Part shown: positions 27,638 to 36,330 of the stretch, piece by piece
How the letters are laid out: each line of letters begins with the position of its first letter
How positions within the stretch are numbered: the stretch's first letter is position 1
Assembly: GCF_016917755.1 (NCBI RefSeq)
Contig: NZ_CP070326.1
Span: 1,364,001-1,428,000 of the forward strand
Origin: Streptomyces noursei
GTDB lineage: Bacteria; Actinomycetota; Actinomycetes; Streptomycetales; Streptomycetaceae
DNA: 64,000 nucleotides
Direction of reading: 5' to 3'
Made by a program: the position numbers and the translations under genes
The notes under the pieces: model-generated
Told to the model about the DNA's origin: nothing
What the model saw: only the letters and a program-made list of their open reading frames with translations
Databases searched by the model: none

Positions 27638-27917
27638 CCCGCGAGCCTACGAATCCGTACGCCTCCGCGACCTGGAAACGACGACTGGAAACGAGCAGAC
27701 CGGCGTTGACCGCTGCCTGACGATCAAGGACACAGACTGCCGCCCGCGACCAGCACGAGCACCCCAGCACGACGCCATGCCACCCCGATGACCCGCGACC
27801 TCAAGATGGCGGGGCTTCATTGATAGTCCACCGCCACCAACTGCCCCTCCGTCGAAGGGCTCGGCAACCCAACATCACTTCCCCAAGCAGGCTCCCGCTC
27901 GGCGCGACCGCCGGCCG

Positions 27918-28571
27918 TCATGCTGCGGCGTAGCTGAGGCGGAACAGGTCCTGGGCGCGCACCAGGTCCCGCTCGGTGCGCAGTTGGACCTCCAGGTTGC
28001 CGGTGCCGTGGTGGCCCAGCCCGGTGACGTTCCGGGTGAAGCCGGGGATGAGGTCGACCGTCTTCGGGTTGGCCTTGAGGTAGACGAGCAGTTTGGTCTG
28101 CCGGGGCGGGATGGCACAGGCGGAGTCGCACAGCCGCTGGTAGGCGACGTACTGCTTGCGCTGCACCCGTGTGACACCGGTCCCGACGCCGAGCAGCGCC
28201 TCGTCGACCGCCTGGACCGCCTCGGCCAGCTCCGCCAGCGCTCCACCCTGCTGCCGAACACCCCGCTGCCTGGCCGCGCGACGACAGCTCCGCTTGACGG
28301 TGCCCGAGAGCCCCGTAACGGAGGCCACGGTCTCCAGGCCGATGTGGTCGTCGCCGTAGTACCGGTAGCGGACCAGGTCGATGCTGCGCCGGTGCTCGCG
28401 CACCGCGTGGGCGTCGTAGCGGGTGAAGTCGCCGGCAACGCAGATCAGCCGAGGCGCGCTCCACAGGATATGGGACGCGGCCGTCGCTCCCAGTCGATCG
28501 CGGACCAGGGCGCGGAAGGCGTCCCGGTGCGCCAGGAGCCAGGACATGTAGTACAGGCCCTGGTTGATCAC
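27918..28571 (-). CDS. DUF5655-type protein, 5'-truncated
   Basis: About 217 residues. The C-terminal block (KLLVYLKANPKTVDLIPGFTRN, VTGLGHHGTGNLEVQLRTER) is the DUF5655 domain. The N-terminal block (YYMSWLLAHRDAFRALVRDRLG, WSAPRLICVAGDFTRYDAHA) is the nuclease-like region found ahead of it in full proteins. Homologous-looking sense continues upstream of 28571 (DAWFREGVINQG) but soon meets an in-frame TAA, so the beginning of the gene is missing. It is probably non-functional. Confidence 0.6.
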   Translation of the reverse strand: MINQGLYYMSWLLAHRDAFRALVRDRLGATAASHILWSAPRLICVAGDFTRYDAHAVREHRRSIDLVRYRYYGDDHIGLETVASVTGLSGTVKRSCRRAARQRGVRQQGGALAELAEAVQAVDEALLGVGTGVTRVQRKQYVAYQRLCDSACAIPPRQTKLLVYLKANPKTVDLIPGFTRNVTGLGHHGTGNLEVQLRTERDLVRAQDLFRLSYAAA

Positions 28572-28749
28572 GCCTTCTCTGAACCAGGCATCTGATCCCA
28601 GTACGGGGTTGCCGAGTCCTTAACCGGCAGGATCTACTTGAGCGTTGTCTTCTCGACTGTCCGTTGAAGGTGCTGGTGGATACGGTCTTATGGCGGTCGA
28701 ACAATGGGGCACGTCGTGCGAGTTTCTCCTCCGCTCCGGCAAGGCTCAC

Positions 28750-29185
28750 ATGCAGCCCTTCCACCTCGCCAAGCTATCCCTCGCGTTCGGCTTCGGCGAT
28801 GCGGACGAGGAGGTTGTCTCGGATCTCGACGAGCCGGTCACGCTGAGCGGGGTCGGGCCAGAGCATCGGGCAGCGGACGGGGCGTGCTCGTGGATGCAGG
28901 GGGTGCCGAATGCGCGGCCGCATGCACCGATGGAGACCTTGCGTCGCTCGAAGTGGCCGAGGAATTCCTGCCATTCATCGTCGGTGGAAACGCGGTATTC
29001 CTCGCTGGGGCGGAGGGACCGGCGGCGGGCCAGGAAAGCCATGTGCGCCTGGATCGCCTCCTCGGGGTAGACGGCCTTGTAGCCGAGAGTCACGTTGATG
29101 TCCTGGTGCCCGGCGATCATCTGGGCGATGTGCGGCGGCAGCCCATTGAGGACGGCATCGGTGATGAACATGTGGCTTGTGTCCG
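28750..29185 (-). pseudogene. tyrosine recombinase C-terminal fragment, frameshifted
   Basis: Reads MFITDAVLNGLPPHIAQMIAGHQDINVTLGYKAVYPEEAIQ (broken here for length at AGHQDIN) with the AGH and Tyr regions of phage-type integrases. Then come EYRVSTDDEWQEFLGHF and CGRAFGTPCIHEHA. Near 28885 the frame shifts to ARPVRCPMLWPDPAQRDRL and IRDNLLVRIAEAEREG. Upstream sequence encoding the core is absent. The break near the HxxRH box and the flanking cgcacacgg sequence resemble the fragment at 10.7-11.0 kb. Confidence 0.75.
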
Positions 29186-29303
29186 CAGAGACCGTGTGCG
29201 GTTGACCTCGTGTAGCGATTGGACAGGCCCGGATCCACCGTCGCTAACGACGAGGTACGCGATAGCGGGGGCTGTAGGCGGCCGAGTTGCCGTCGCGGGT
29301 CGA

Positions 29304-29888
29304 CTATCCGATTCCGGCGATCAGGGCTGTGACGGACAGCAGCAGCGCGCCAAGACCGCCGACGGTGCCCGCGATCACGGCGTCCCGGCGGTCAACCGCC
29401 CTGCTCAAGTGAGTCCGTGCGGCGAATACGAAGGTGAGCCCACCGGCCACAAACCAAGGTCCCCATAGGTAGGTGTACCAGCGGCTGACCGGCAACAACT
29501 CCGGGGCGAGTTCGATGACGTGCGCCTGTACAAGCAGTCCCTGCCCGACAAACAATGCTCCATGCCAGACGAGCAGCACCCCCGCGCCCCACGCGCTCAG
29601 CTGCAGGAGGCGACTCATGCCGCGTCCCCACGTGCGGCGGCGCACCAGAGCCAGGCCAAGCGTTCCGCCGACGACTTTGAGTACTCCGGTCACCCACAAC
29701 ACCGTGATGAAGCCGGGATTTCGCTCTCGTGCCAGCTCGACCAGTGACGGTGAGATCGTGGACGCGGCCCCGGCCAGACCGCCCATCGCCCAGTAGAAGC
29801 TGGGAACGGCGAACGCGAACCCCCATACGGCAGCGGCATACCCAGGCCATCGGGCCGGGGAGCTCGCCGTTTCACGACGCAGACTCAT
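29304..29888 (-). CDS. DUF3995-type integral membrane protein
   Basis: A 194-residue protein with four predicted membrane helices (AAAVWGFAFAVPSFYWAMGG, VTGVLKVVGGTLGLALV, SAWGAGVLLVWHGALFVGQG, AVIAGTVGGLGALLLSVTAL). The arrangement is that of DUF3995 proteins. Start ATG 29888 (MSLRRETASSPARW). Function is unknown. It is isolated between mobile elements. Confidence 0.75.
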   Translation of the reverse strand: MSLRRETASSPARWPGYAAAVWGFAFAVPSFYWAMGGLAGAASTISPSLVELARERNPGFITVLWVTGVLKVVGGTLGLALVRRRTWGRGMSRLLQLSAWGAGVLLVWHGALFVGQGLLVQAHVIELAPELLPVSRWYTYLWGPWFVAGGLTFVFAARTHLSRAVDRRDAVIAGTVGGLGALLLSVTALIAGIG

Positions 29889-29949
29889 GATCGCAATTGT
29901 GCCCTGCCCGTCAACGACTCGTACGCCGTGGCGGCAGTCTGACCGTGAC

Positions 29950-30957
29950 ATGACGGCGGCCGCGCGAGTTGGTGATGTCGTGACGCATTACCGGACCCGT
30001 GCGGCCTTGTCCCATCCTGTCTTCTGCGGCCTTGACCGTGCACATCTCGGCGGTTTGATCGAGGAGTTGGCCGTGCCGTGGTTGGCCCAGCGCGAGTCCA
30101 CACTGCGTGAACGTCGAGGTGGCGAGCGCAAGCGTGCTGTGGGTGCCGGGCCGGATCATCAACTGGTCTTCACCGCCCGAGTCCTGGTCACCGTGGTCTA
30201 CATGCGCCTGCAGCTGCCGCACGCGGCACTGGCCGAGCTTTACGGCGTGACCCGTCCCACCGTCACCCGTGCCATCCATGAGATCCGGCCCCTGCTCGCC
30301 GCACGCGGCTTCGCCGTCCCCGACTGCCCTGGCATCCGCCTGCGCACCCTGGCTGATGTCTTCGCCTACGCCCAGGCCGAAGGCATCGACCTGCGGATCG
30401 ACGGCACCGAAACCCAGGTCCGCCGCCCGAGGGCTGGCCGAGCGGGCCGCAAAGCCTTCGTGTCTGGGAAGAAGAAACAGAACACCGCCAAGACCACGAC
30501 CATCGCTGACAGCTCGGGGCGCCTGCTGTGGTCCGGGGCCGACCGACCCGGCCGGATACACGACCAGACTGCGATGCGCACCGAAGGCATCGCCGAGCAG
30601 TTGCGTTTGCATCCGGACGTCAAGGCGGAGGTCGACGAGGGCTGCCGGGGCCTTGCCAATGACTACCCCGACCAGGTCAGCGCCCCGCCGAAGCAACCGA
30701 AGGACGACGCCCCGCTCGGTGAGAGGTACGCCTGGCGTGAGGAGCGTCGCCGGCAGTCCTCCTCCCGGATCTGCGTGGAACACACCATCGCCGAGGAGAA
30801 GAAGTGGCGGCCGCTCCAACGCTACCTCGGCCGCCGCGAGTACTACGCCGAGACGCATGCCGCCATCGCCGGACTGGTCTCCGACCGCGCTGCCCGCAGG
30901 CCCACCCGGCGGCGCACGGGCGCCGAGCTCGTGCCCGTCTGGACGGCCACCAGCTGA
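29950..30957 (+). CDS. IS5-type (DDE_Tnp_4-like) transposase
   Basis: A 335-residue transposase, intact. An HTH-like segment (LYGVTRPTVTRAIHEIRP) precedes the nuclease core with Asp in GIDLRIDGTETQVRRP, then IADSSGRLLWSGADRPGRIHD, AEVDEGCRGLANDYP and a C-terminal Glu in ICVEHTIAEEKKWRPLQRY. The terminal repeats of its element could not be delimited; the next element starts at 31020, 62 bp after its stop. Confidence 0.85.
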   Translation: MTAAARVGDVVTHYRTRAALSHPVFCGLDRAHLGGLIEELAVPWLAQRESTLRERRGGERKRAVGAGPDHQLVFTARVLVTVVYMRLQLPHAALAELYGVTRPTVTRAIHEIRPLLAARGFAVPDCPGIRLRTLADVFAYAQAEGIDLRIDGTETQVRRPRAGRAGRKAFVSGKKKQNTAKTTTIADSSGRLLWSGADRPGRIHDQTAMRTEGIAEQLRLHPDVKAEVDEGCRGLANDYPDQVSAPPKQPKDDAPLGERYAWREERRRQSSSRICVEHTIAEEKKWRPLQRYLGRREYYAETHAAIAGLVSDRAARRPTRRRTGAELVPVWTATS

Positions 30958-31019
30958 TCACCCGCCAGCGGGACCGCCAGGCCAGCGCGTCCCGACGTCA
31001 ATCGCGTACCCAGCCGCAA

Positions 31020-32135
31020 GAGGACGTCTGGTTCGATTAATTTGTGAGTGGTTGTGTTTTATGCGTCTCGCCAGGTCGGGGGGCGTCGGTTGCTCGTTTG
31101 GTGAGGTTCGAGATCGCGGCGAGACGGATCATGCTCTCGGAGTGTTCGGGCTTGGTCTCGTAGTCGCGGGCGAGTCGGCGGTGCATCATGATCCACCCGA
31201 AACTGCGCTCCACCACCCAGCGTCGTGGGAGCACGGAGAAGCCTTTCACCTGCGTGTTCCGTGGGACGACATCAACGTCGATGCCGAGTGTGGCGCCGTG
31301 TTCGACGGCCTGGTTCTTGTATCCGATGTCGACCCAGGCTTTGGTGATCGTGGGGTGGGCGGCCGCGGTGCGGGGCAAGAGCTGTTTGCCGGCTTCATTG
31401 CCGGAGACTCCGGCCGCGGTGACCATGACCAGCAGCAGGAGGCCGAGGGTGTCGGTGACGATGCTGCGTTTGCGGCCGACGATCTTCTTGCCTGCGTCGA
31501 TGCCCTGGCTACTCGTGGGGACGGTGTGGGCGGTCTTCACGCTCTGGGAGTCGATGGCGCAGGCGGTCGGTGCGGAGTTGCGTCCTTCCTTCTCGCGCAC
31601 CAGCCGGTGCAGGCGGAGACCGAGCTGCTCGATGGTGCTGTCGAGGGTCCAGGCGCTGAAGTGCGAGAAGACGGTGGCGTGGGCCGGGAAGTCGTGCGGC
31701 AGGTACCGCCAGGGGATACCGGTGCGGTTGACGTAGAGAATCGCGTTGAGGACTTCCCGCAGGTCGGAGACCTTGCCGCCCAGGTTGAGGGACGTCTTCT
31801 GCCGCTCGGCCCGCCACGCGGTCAGTGTGGGTTCGATCAGGGCCCATCGGGCATCGGAGAGGTCGGACGGGTAGGGCTTGCGGGGTGGCTGCGACGCCAT
31901 GACAGCACTGATACTGCCTGGACTTGGGGTGCGTACATCGCTCGTCCGGGCGACTCATGCCGACTGGACCGGGCATTTTCGAACCGGACAGGAGGTGTTG
32001 GGGCAGAACAGGACGACACGTGAGACCGGTGACGAGCGTTGACCTTGCACATTCGGCGCGATCAGGCACCAATAGGCCCATGCCGGGCTGCCGACGAAAC
32101 GGATAAACCTGTACGTCAGCGACAAGGACGTCCTC
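31020..32135 (-). mobile_element. IS5-family insertion sequence (intact copy)
   Basis: An element of about 1.1 kb. The left end gaggacgtctgg at 31020 matches, inverted, the right end ...cgtcctc ending at 32135. It has one intact transposase gene read leftwards and a long (235 bp) non-coding 5' segment. The right end abuts a second, inverted relative at 32139. Confidence 0.7.
31037..31900 (-). CDS. IS5-family transposase
   Basis: A 287-residue DDE transposase: N-terminal LSDARWALIEPTLTAWRAER and REVLNAILYVNRTGIPWRYLP, Asp in CAIDSQSVKTAH, Asp in AWVDIGYKNQA, and the Y-(2)-R-(3)-E-(6)-K-like C-terminal box RRWVVERSFGWIMMHRRLAR. All parts are in one frame, so the gene looks functional. Confidence 0.93.
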   Translation of the reverse strand: MASQPPRKPYPSDLSDARWALIEPTLTAWRAERQKTSLNLGGKVSDLREVLNAILYVNRTGIPWRYLPHDFPAHATVFSHFSAWTLDSTIEQLGLRLHRLVREKEGRNSAPTACAIDSQSVKTAHTVPTSSQGIDAGKKIVGRKRSIVTDTLGLLLLVMVTAAGVSGNEAGKQLLPRTAAAHPTITKAWVDIGYKNQAVEHGATLGIDVDVVPRNTQVKGFSVLPRRWVVERSFGWIMMHRRLARDYETKPEHSESMIRLAAISNLTKRATDAPRPGETHKTQPLTN

Positions 32136-32161
32136 TGAGAGGACGTCCTTGTCGCTGACGT
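32113..32161. repeat. perfect 23-bp palindrome arms at the junction of two head-to-head IS ends
   Basis: The arm 32113-32135 (acgtcagcgacaagg...) is the exact reverse complement of 32139-32161, with tga between. Similarity continues outward as an imperfect inverted repeat over roughly 31.89-32.40 kb. It is best read as the abutting terminal repeats of two related insertion sequences. In RNA it would also form a very strong hairpin. Confidence 0.85.
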
Positions 32162-32480
32162 GCGCGTTTGAGTGGATTGCCGGCTGTTCGGGATCCTCTG
32201 ATTCATGCCGAACACCCCGAATACTCAAGGGAAGCACTCACCGCTGGTCTGGCGTGTCGCCCCGTTCCGCCCTAACTGCTCCCGTCCGGTCCGCAAATAG
32301 CCAGACCGACCCCGACCCCGCCAATCGCCCGGACGAGCGATACGCGCGGCCCCAACTCCAGGCAGTACCAGTGCCGTTATGACGCCTCAGTCGCCCCGCA
32401 ACCCCTACCCGCCTGACCCGCCTGACGCCCGCCGGCCAGGGGGAACACTGCAACAGGGGCGGGTCGCCCGGTTGGGCCTC
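32139..32480 (+). mobile_element. remnant of a second, related IS5-family element
   Basis: It mirrors the 5' non-coding part of the neighbouring IS (e.g. tactgcctgga, cgctcgtccgggcga). It carries the start of a degenerate transposase at 32378, MTPQSPRNPYPPDPPDARR, comparable to MASQPPRKPYPSDLSDARW of the intact gene. Transposase sense is lost after about 32430. Confidence 0.65.
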
Positions 32481-33043
32481 TAGCCCTTGTTGACCGCCGT
32501 TCAGCCCTCCGTCCTGCACGACATTGGCACGGTGGGCGACTCAGTGCCCGAACGAGGGCGTTCCCGCAGGGACCGCCTGGCCGCACGTCAGGCGCACCGC
32601 TGCGCGCGGGGAGCGGATTACTCGCTCGGAGGGACGGACCTTCCGGGCGGAGACGTGGCCGCGTAGCCGCAGATCCCAGTTGTCGGGGAGGGCGATTCCA
32701 GCCCGTTGGGCGGCGTCGCTCGACGCCTGGCCCGATGATGGATCCGCCGATGGCTGGGCCCGACCGGGCCCGACGGGAGGGAGGCGGCGCCGGACTTCGT
32801 GCGCCGAGATTTCACCGTCGGCGCCCCGGACCTGGGGCGGTGCGGCGACATGACCGGGAATTTCACCTGCCACGCTCACACACTGCCGGCCTGACGATGA
32901 TTTGCGTTGGACTCAAGCGCGTCCTGCCATGCACCTGCCGCCTGTGCAGTAGCATCGTTTTTATGCCTGTTTGGTCGTTTTATGACAGATAGCGGTTGGG
33001 TAGATCGGGCGCCCATCGAACAACGCACCCCCGGGCGGAGGCC
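32481..33043. other. intergenic region upstream of the DUF362-SRPBCC gene
   Basis: The left part is probably decayed IS sequence with no gene seen. An AT-rich patch at 32950-32995 (gtttttatgcctgtttgg) is the likely promoter of the rightward genes. Confidence 0.4.
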
Positions 33044-35230
33044 ATGACGTTGATCTCCCACGACGAGGCCGCAGCAGGACCATCGCGTGCGGTCTCTTCT
33101 ACCGGCGTCATGGACGACATGGCCACCGTCGCTGCCGTGAGGCGGTCCACCCGGACCCGGCCGCTGTCGCCCGCGCGTTTGCTGGAAGACGCGGTCACCC
33201 GGGCCGGGCTCTGGCAGCGACTCGACGAACGCGCGGCCGGCGATCCGGGCGGGTTGGCGGTGATGTTGACGCCGGGGACATCCGCGTACGGCGATCCGAC
33301 GACCGCAGTCAGCGCCGTGCTCGTGGAGCTGCTGATCGACCTGCTGTGCGACAGGGGCTACCGGAACATCACCGTCGGAGCCGCCCGCTGCGGTCCGGAC
33401 GTGTGGCTTGAGGGTCTCGGACTCCTTCAGACCTGTCGCCGGCTCGGCTACGGCGGGTGCACCCAACGAGGCAACACCTACCGGATCGTGGACCTCTCCG
33501 AGGACGTCGAACCGGCGAGGTTTCCCACTTCCAGTGTGCTGCACGGCAGTGGAATGGCGCGTGCCTGGCTGGAGGCGGACTTCCGCATCAATATCGCGAA
33601 GAACAGCACCCACCCGGAGTTCGGGTACGCCCTCTGCCTGGCCAATCTGTTGGGGGTGCTGCCACAGGCCGACAAGCACCACCACTACCGGGCGCGGCGC
33701 GACGGCGCCGAGGTCGTCGTGGATCTGTTGCGTTCCTACGCACCGGACTTCCACATCATCGATGCGGTGGTGAGCAGTCACGGGTGTGCCGGATCGTACG
33801 TGGGCAAACCACTGGGAACGGGGACGGTCATCGCGGCGCCGGACGGGGCGCTGGCAGACATGGTCGGCGCCCTGCTCATGCACGTCGACCCCGTCTCATC
33901 GCCGCTCAACGCGCGGGTACTCCGCGACCACGGGCTGCCGGACGACTATCACCTCGACGGCGATCTGACGCCTTATCAGGGATGGCGCAACCCACCGAGA
34001 GCCCTGGTCGAGGCGGTGCGTCGACTCGCCCCGGACGGACGGGCGCATCGGCTGTTCAGCATTGCCTCGTGGCAGGTGGCCCCGGGCGCGGCGGAGGTCA
34101 CCGATCCCGCACTGGCGCGGCTCTCGCGCCTCCTCACCACACTGATCCGCGTCGCGGACGAGAACCCGGCGGCTTCCGCCGCCCTCTGCACGGTGGTCGG
34201 GGCAGCCGCCTCCGCGTCGTCCACCGTACGCGCCTGGCGGACCGGGTTCAGGAAGGAGAAGGTCCGGCGGCGGGACGTCTCTCTCGCCGTCGACCCGGAC
34301 GCCTATTCCCACCGTGACTTCGACCGGATCAATGGTCTCCTCCAGCCGTTGGAAGAAATCATCGACGCGCTGCCCGCAGATGCCTGGCTGATGCGGTGGC
34401 AACACCTGGACCACTCGATCCTCTTCGGTTGCGAACGCACCGTCAACGCGCCGTACGCGGAGTTCGTGCGGCGGGTGGACATCAGCCGGACCATCAGCTA
34501 CATGACCGACTATCTGGGCGGACGGATCCACGTAGTGTCCCGCGACGTGCAGGGGCGGCCCACCCGTCAGATCGAACGCAACCTCTATCTGGCTCAGCCG
34601 AACTACATGGCGTTCTACGGCGGCCCACCCATCGATGTCTGCAAGCTTGAGAAGATCAGTTACGAGGAGCGGTCGCAGCGGATCGCCTGGCAGACGGTCC
34701 ACAGCCCGAACGGCTCCGCCGAGTACGACGACGGTTCGGTGGTCTTTCTCCCGGCGGACCGCGGAAACCGGACCCGGATCGTGGTCCGGGTGCGCCAGCG
34801 ATTCACGCTGCCGCTGACCTGGCAGGTGTTCCGTCCGGAGACCCGGCCCACGCTCAGAGAGCCACTGGTGCAGGACTCCTACCAGCGGTTCTTCACCCGC
34901 ACGCTCGACAACTTCGAAGCGCAGTACGAGGGGCGGCCGTACCGGATCGGCCGCCCTTGGGAGAAGCAGGACGACATGCTGGCCGCCGAACTGCCCACTC
35001 AGCGCCTGACCGAGGCCGCCCGGCTCGTACGGAGCATCACGGCCCAGGCATTGGCCGTGTCGAAGTTGCCGGGCCAGTTGGGCCCGGATGGGTTCAGGCA
35101 TGTCGCGCCCGGCGACGTCCCATCTCGTTTCGGGCTGCTTGAGGATCTCCGGGAAGAGCTGCGTCCCGCGGTCACCGGTTTCTGGCAGGGGCTGCGCGAA
35201 GCCGTGGCCCGGGACAGGCGATCGAGGTAG
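33044..35230 (+). CDS. DUF362-like domain fused to an SRPBCC-like domain, function unknown
   Basis: About 728 residues. The N-terminal half resembles DUF362 proteins: AVMLTPGTSAYGDPTTAV, LLCDRGYRNITVG, EADFRINIAKNSTHPEFGYA, NLLGVLPQADKHHHYR, IIDAVVSSHGCAGSYVG and AAPDGALADMVG, i.e. the pattern of parallel-strand segments and His/Lys clusters of that family, without a ferredoxin-type cysteine motif. The C-terminal region from about 470 (ERTVNAPYAEFVRRVDISRT, IERNLYLAQPNYMAFYGG, RQRFTLPLTWQVF) looks like a START/SRPBCC hydrophobic-ligand pocket. ATG 33044 follows GGAGG closely; a later ATG near 33110 is possible. It is followed after 5 bp by a reductase gene. The fusion and the partner suggest chemistry on a hydrophobic substrate, but no reaction can be named. 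Confidence 0.75.
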   Translation: MTLISHDEAAAGPSRAVSSTGVMDDMATVAAVRRSTRTRPLSPARLLEDAVTRAGLWQRLDERAAGDPGGLAVMLTPGTSAYGDPTTAVSAVLVELLIDLLCDRGYRNITVGAARCGPDVWLEGLGLLQTCRRLGYGGCTQRGNTYRIVDLSEDVEPARFPTSSVLHGSGMARAWLEADFRINIAKNSTHPEFGYALCLANLLGVLPQADKHHHYRARRDGAEVVVDLLRSYAPDFHIIDAVVSSHGCAGSYVGKPLGTGTVIAAPDGALADMVGALLMHVDPVSSPLNARVLRDHGLPDDYHLDGDLTPYQGWRNPPRALVEAVRRLAPDGRAHRLFSIASWQVAPGAAEVTDPALARLSRLLTTLIRVADENPAASAALCTVVGAAASASSTVRAWRTGFRKEKVRRRDVSLAVDPDAYSHRDFDRINGLLQPLEEIIDALPADAWLMRWQHLDHSILFGCERTVNAPYAEFVRRVDISRTISYMTDYLGGRIHVVSRDVQGRPTRQIERNLYLAQPNYMAFYGGPPIDVCKLEKISYEERSQRIAWQTVHSPNGSAEYDDGSVVFLPADRGNRTRIVVRVRQRFTLPLTWQVFRPETRPTLREPLVQDSYQRFFTRTLDNFEAQYEGRPYRIGRPWEKQDDMLAAELPTQRLTEAARLVRSITAQALAVSKLPGQLGPDGFRHVAPGDVPSRFGLLEDLREELRPAVTGFWQGLREAVARDRRSR

Positions 35231-35235
35231 GCATT

Positions 35236-36315
35236 GTGAAAGCGTGTGTGACCGGAGCCACCGGACTCGTCGGCGCGCAGGTGGTGCGCTCTCTGTTGGG
35301 CGCCGGCCATGAGGTGAGGGCAGTGGTCCGCCGAAGCAGCGACACGCGGCAGCTGCGCGCGCTCGACGTCCCCGTGGTTGACGCGGATCTTCGTGTCCCC
35401 GCCACGTTGCGGCCCGCGTTCGAAGGCTGTGAGACGGTGTTCCACTGCGCCGCCGTGTTCGCGTACTGGGACGTGACCCGGGAGGATCTGGCCCGGGCCA
35501 ACGTGGAGGGCACCCGCGAGGTGCTGCGGGCGGCAGCGGCGGCAGGGGCCCGGCGGGTGGTGGTGACCTCCTCGTCGGTCACCTGCGGATCGTCCCACGG
35601 TCCGGCCTCCCGCGACGAGAGCGGGATGCCCGGCGAGGAGTATCTGCCGGACTACTTCCTCACCAAGCTGGAGCAGGAGCGGACAGCGCTCGCGTTGGGC
35701 GCCGAACTGGGGCTGCAGGTGGTGGCCGCCTGCCCGACCATCGTGGTCGGCGGGCCCGACTGGCGGCTGGTCCCCAGCAACGCGCTGCTCACCCGCTATC
35801 TGGCCGATCCTCTGCGCACCACCTACCCGGGCGGATGCAACATCGTCTCCGTCCGGGACGTCGCGGACGGCCACGTACTGCTCGCGGAGCACGGAACCGC
35901 CGGGGAACGCTATCTGCTGGGCGGTGAGAACTGGGCATGGCGGACCATCCATCAGACCGTCTCCGAGTTGTGCGGCACCCATGGGCCGTGGGCCACCGCC
36001 TCGCACACCGGTGCGTACGTGGCGGCGACGCTGGCGGAGATCCGCGCGGTGCTGAGCGCCCGAACGCCTTCAACCACCCGCGCGGAGGCCCGGACCATGG
36101 GCCGCTACTACTGGTACGAGCACGCCAAAGCCGCTGCTCTGGGATATACGCCGCGCCCGGCGCGCCAGGCCCTCGCCGAGGCGCTCGGCTGGCTGATCAC
36201 CAGCCTGCACGTACCGGACCGGATCAGGTCCGGGCTGCGTCCGCATCCGGAGGTCATGGGTACGCGGGCACTGGTTCCCCGACAACTGGACGAGGGCGTC
36301 AGGGCGTTGAGCTGA
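35236..36315 (+). CDS. NAD(P)-dependent epimerase/reductase (extended SDR, 3beta-HSD/DFR-like)
   Basis: A 359-residue extended short-chain dehydrogenase. Nucleotide binding TGATGLVGAQVV, VFHCAAVFAYWD, catalytic Ser region VVVTSSSVTCGS and Tyr-Lys in YFLTKLEQE. The C-terminal extension (TMGRYYWYEHAKAAALGYTPR) is like that of dihydroflavonol-reductase or HpnA-type enzymes that act on alcohols or ketones of hydrophobic molecules. The GTG start is 5 bp after the DUF362-SRPBCC gene and has GAGGT upstream, so the two are one operon. The substrate is unknown. Confidence 0.9.
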   Translation: MKACVTGATGLVGAQVVRSLLGAGHEVRAVVRRSSDTRQLRALDVPVVDADLRVPATLRPAFEGCETVFHCAAVFAYWDVTREDLARANVEGTREVLRAAAAAGARRVVVTSSSVTCGSSHGPASRDESGMPGEEYLPDYFLTKLEQERTALALGAELGLQVVAACPTIVVGGPDWRLVPSNALLTRYLADPLRTTYPGGCNIVSVRDVADGHVLLAEHGTAGERYLLGGENWAWRTIHQTVSELCGTHGPWATASHTGAYVAATLAEIRAVLSARTPSTTRAEARTMGRYYWYEHAKAAALGYTPRPARQALAEALGWLITSLHVPDRIRSGLRPHPEVMGTRALVPRQLDEGVRALS

Positions 36316-36330
36316 CCGAGGCACCTGGGC

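Larger units (their letters stand above)
23551..27818. mobile_element. composite-transposon-like unit: inverted IS copies around merR and an esterase gene
   Basis: A 1.01-kb segment at 23551-24562 recurs in reverse orientation at 26807-27818. Every frame compared translates identically, including shared mutations. The right copy is part of a complete element (26188-27818); the left is cut off inside the transposase. Between them lie a MerR-type regulator and an alpha/beta-hydrolase gene. The IS begins two bases after the esterase stop codon. The unit has the form of a composite transposon, though the transposase genes are broken. Confidence 0.8.
26188..27818 (-). mobile_element. complete but inactive IS (IS5-type DDE, with accessory gene)
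   Basis: An element of about 1631 bp with long imperfect terminal inverted repeats of about 85 bp. The left end reads gaagtcccgccat, the right end (reverse complement) gaagccccgccat, and both continue through ggtggcatggcgtcg. It encodes a transposase and a second small protein, both broken. Confidence 0.8.
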
